From Dyadobacter sp. CY347 (GTDB taxonomy: Bacteria > Bacteroidota > Bacteroidia > Cytophagales > Spirosomataceae): a stretch of DNA of 64,000 nt. Position 1 is the first letter of the stretch. Each line of letters begins with the position of its first letter. Where the stretch lies: assembly GCF_021502655.1 (NCBI RefSeq), contig NZ_JAKFFT010000007.1, positions 310,001 to 374,000 of the forward strand. Reading direction: 5' to 3'. Positions 63,819 to 64,000 of this stretch are shown in pieces. The notes under the pieces were generated by a model. It had not been told where the DNA came from and made no database searches. It saw nothing but the letters and a program-made list of their open reading frames with translations. A program made the position numbers and the translations under genes.

Positions 63819-64000
63819 TTGATAAAGTAGGGTAAAGAGAAATAAAATTTGGTAAAAAGGACATAGTTTGGAATAAAAGCTATTTGTGTTTACTGTAAAG
63901 ATTGCAAAAAATACTATTTATACTTTCGGGCAAAACTACATTTATTTGAAAATACATATAAGTCTTGCCCACGATTATATATCAATGCCCGGCCCTTGCG
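63819..64000. other. Gene-free right end of the window
   Basis: 182 bp of AT-rich DNA upstream of the DUF5009-type gene. No gene or RNA recognised. Confidence 0.4.

Noticed and set aside
1-64000. CRISPR array, rRNA or complete insertion sequence
   Set aside because: No regular spacer-repeat series, no rRNA sequence and no transposase were found on either strand.

Overview
The window looks like a chromosomal segment of a Bacteroidota bacterium of the order Cytophagales, close to Dyadobacter or Spirosoma. The evidence is type IX secretion (T9SS) C-terminal sorting domains on two very large adhesin-like proteins, a GldA gliding/secretion ABC ATPase, LytS/LytTR two-component pairs, a TonB-type outer-membrane receptor, sigma-A promoters of the Bacteroidota form (TTG, 19-20 bp, TAnnTTTG) and a Bacteroidota-type tyrosine recombinase lacking the first catalytic arginine. 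The species assignment is inference.

Layout. 1-12142 (minus): a surface cluster of a >2000-residue multi-domain protein that runs off the left edge, an outer-membrane barrel and a 1414-residue T9SS cargo. 12302-16402 (plus): a beta-helix protein, a PQQ-type propeller lipoprotein, then a guanidine-II riboswitch upstream of a Gdx/SugE guanidinium exporter and a GNAT acetyltransferase. 16425-20886 (minus): an outer-membrane receptor-like protein and a LytS/LytTR pair. 21125-24313: small genes, a frameshifted lipoprotein and an ABC-F protein. 24375-27602 is an accessory patch: an AbiEi/AbiEii type IV toxin-antitoxin pair behind a perfect 12-bp inverted repeat, a DUF6934-like gene, and a small gene with an attenuator-like leader and a duplicated 3' end. 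27656-35861: esterase, second ABC-F, SDR/HxlR pair, haem protein, second LytS/LytTR pair and an ABM-domain membrane protein.

35988-53381 is the most unusual part: a roughly 17-kb integrative mobilizable island inserted at the 3' end of tRNA-His. It has a 21-bp direct repeat at both ends, an integrase next to the tRNA, mobA/mobC with an oriT-like nested dyad, and mostly AT-rich cargo. Cargo includes an orphan HipB-like repressor with two perfect operators, a broken Fic gene joined to a helicase-type DUF3427 tail, an Abi_C protein followed by a membrane protein interrupted by one in-frame TGA, a 1523-residue Mrr nuclease-STAND ATPase resembling Avs defence proteins, and a two-gene hydrolase/helical-protein unit. 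It reads as a mobilizable defence island; the hydrolase pair and the Abi_C/membrane pair are the best candidates for undescribed systems.

53361-63818 returns to core genes: tRNA-His, superoxide dismutase, tRNA adenosine deaminase, a 1301-residue T9SS protein with ten Ig-like repeats, a GH3/serine-hydrolase fusion, GldA and a DUF5009-type acyltransferase. All calls were made by reading the sequence; family names are from memory and no database was searched.
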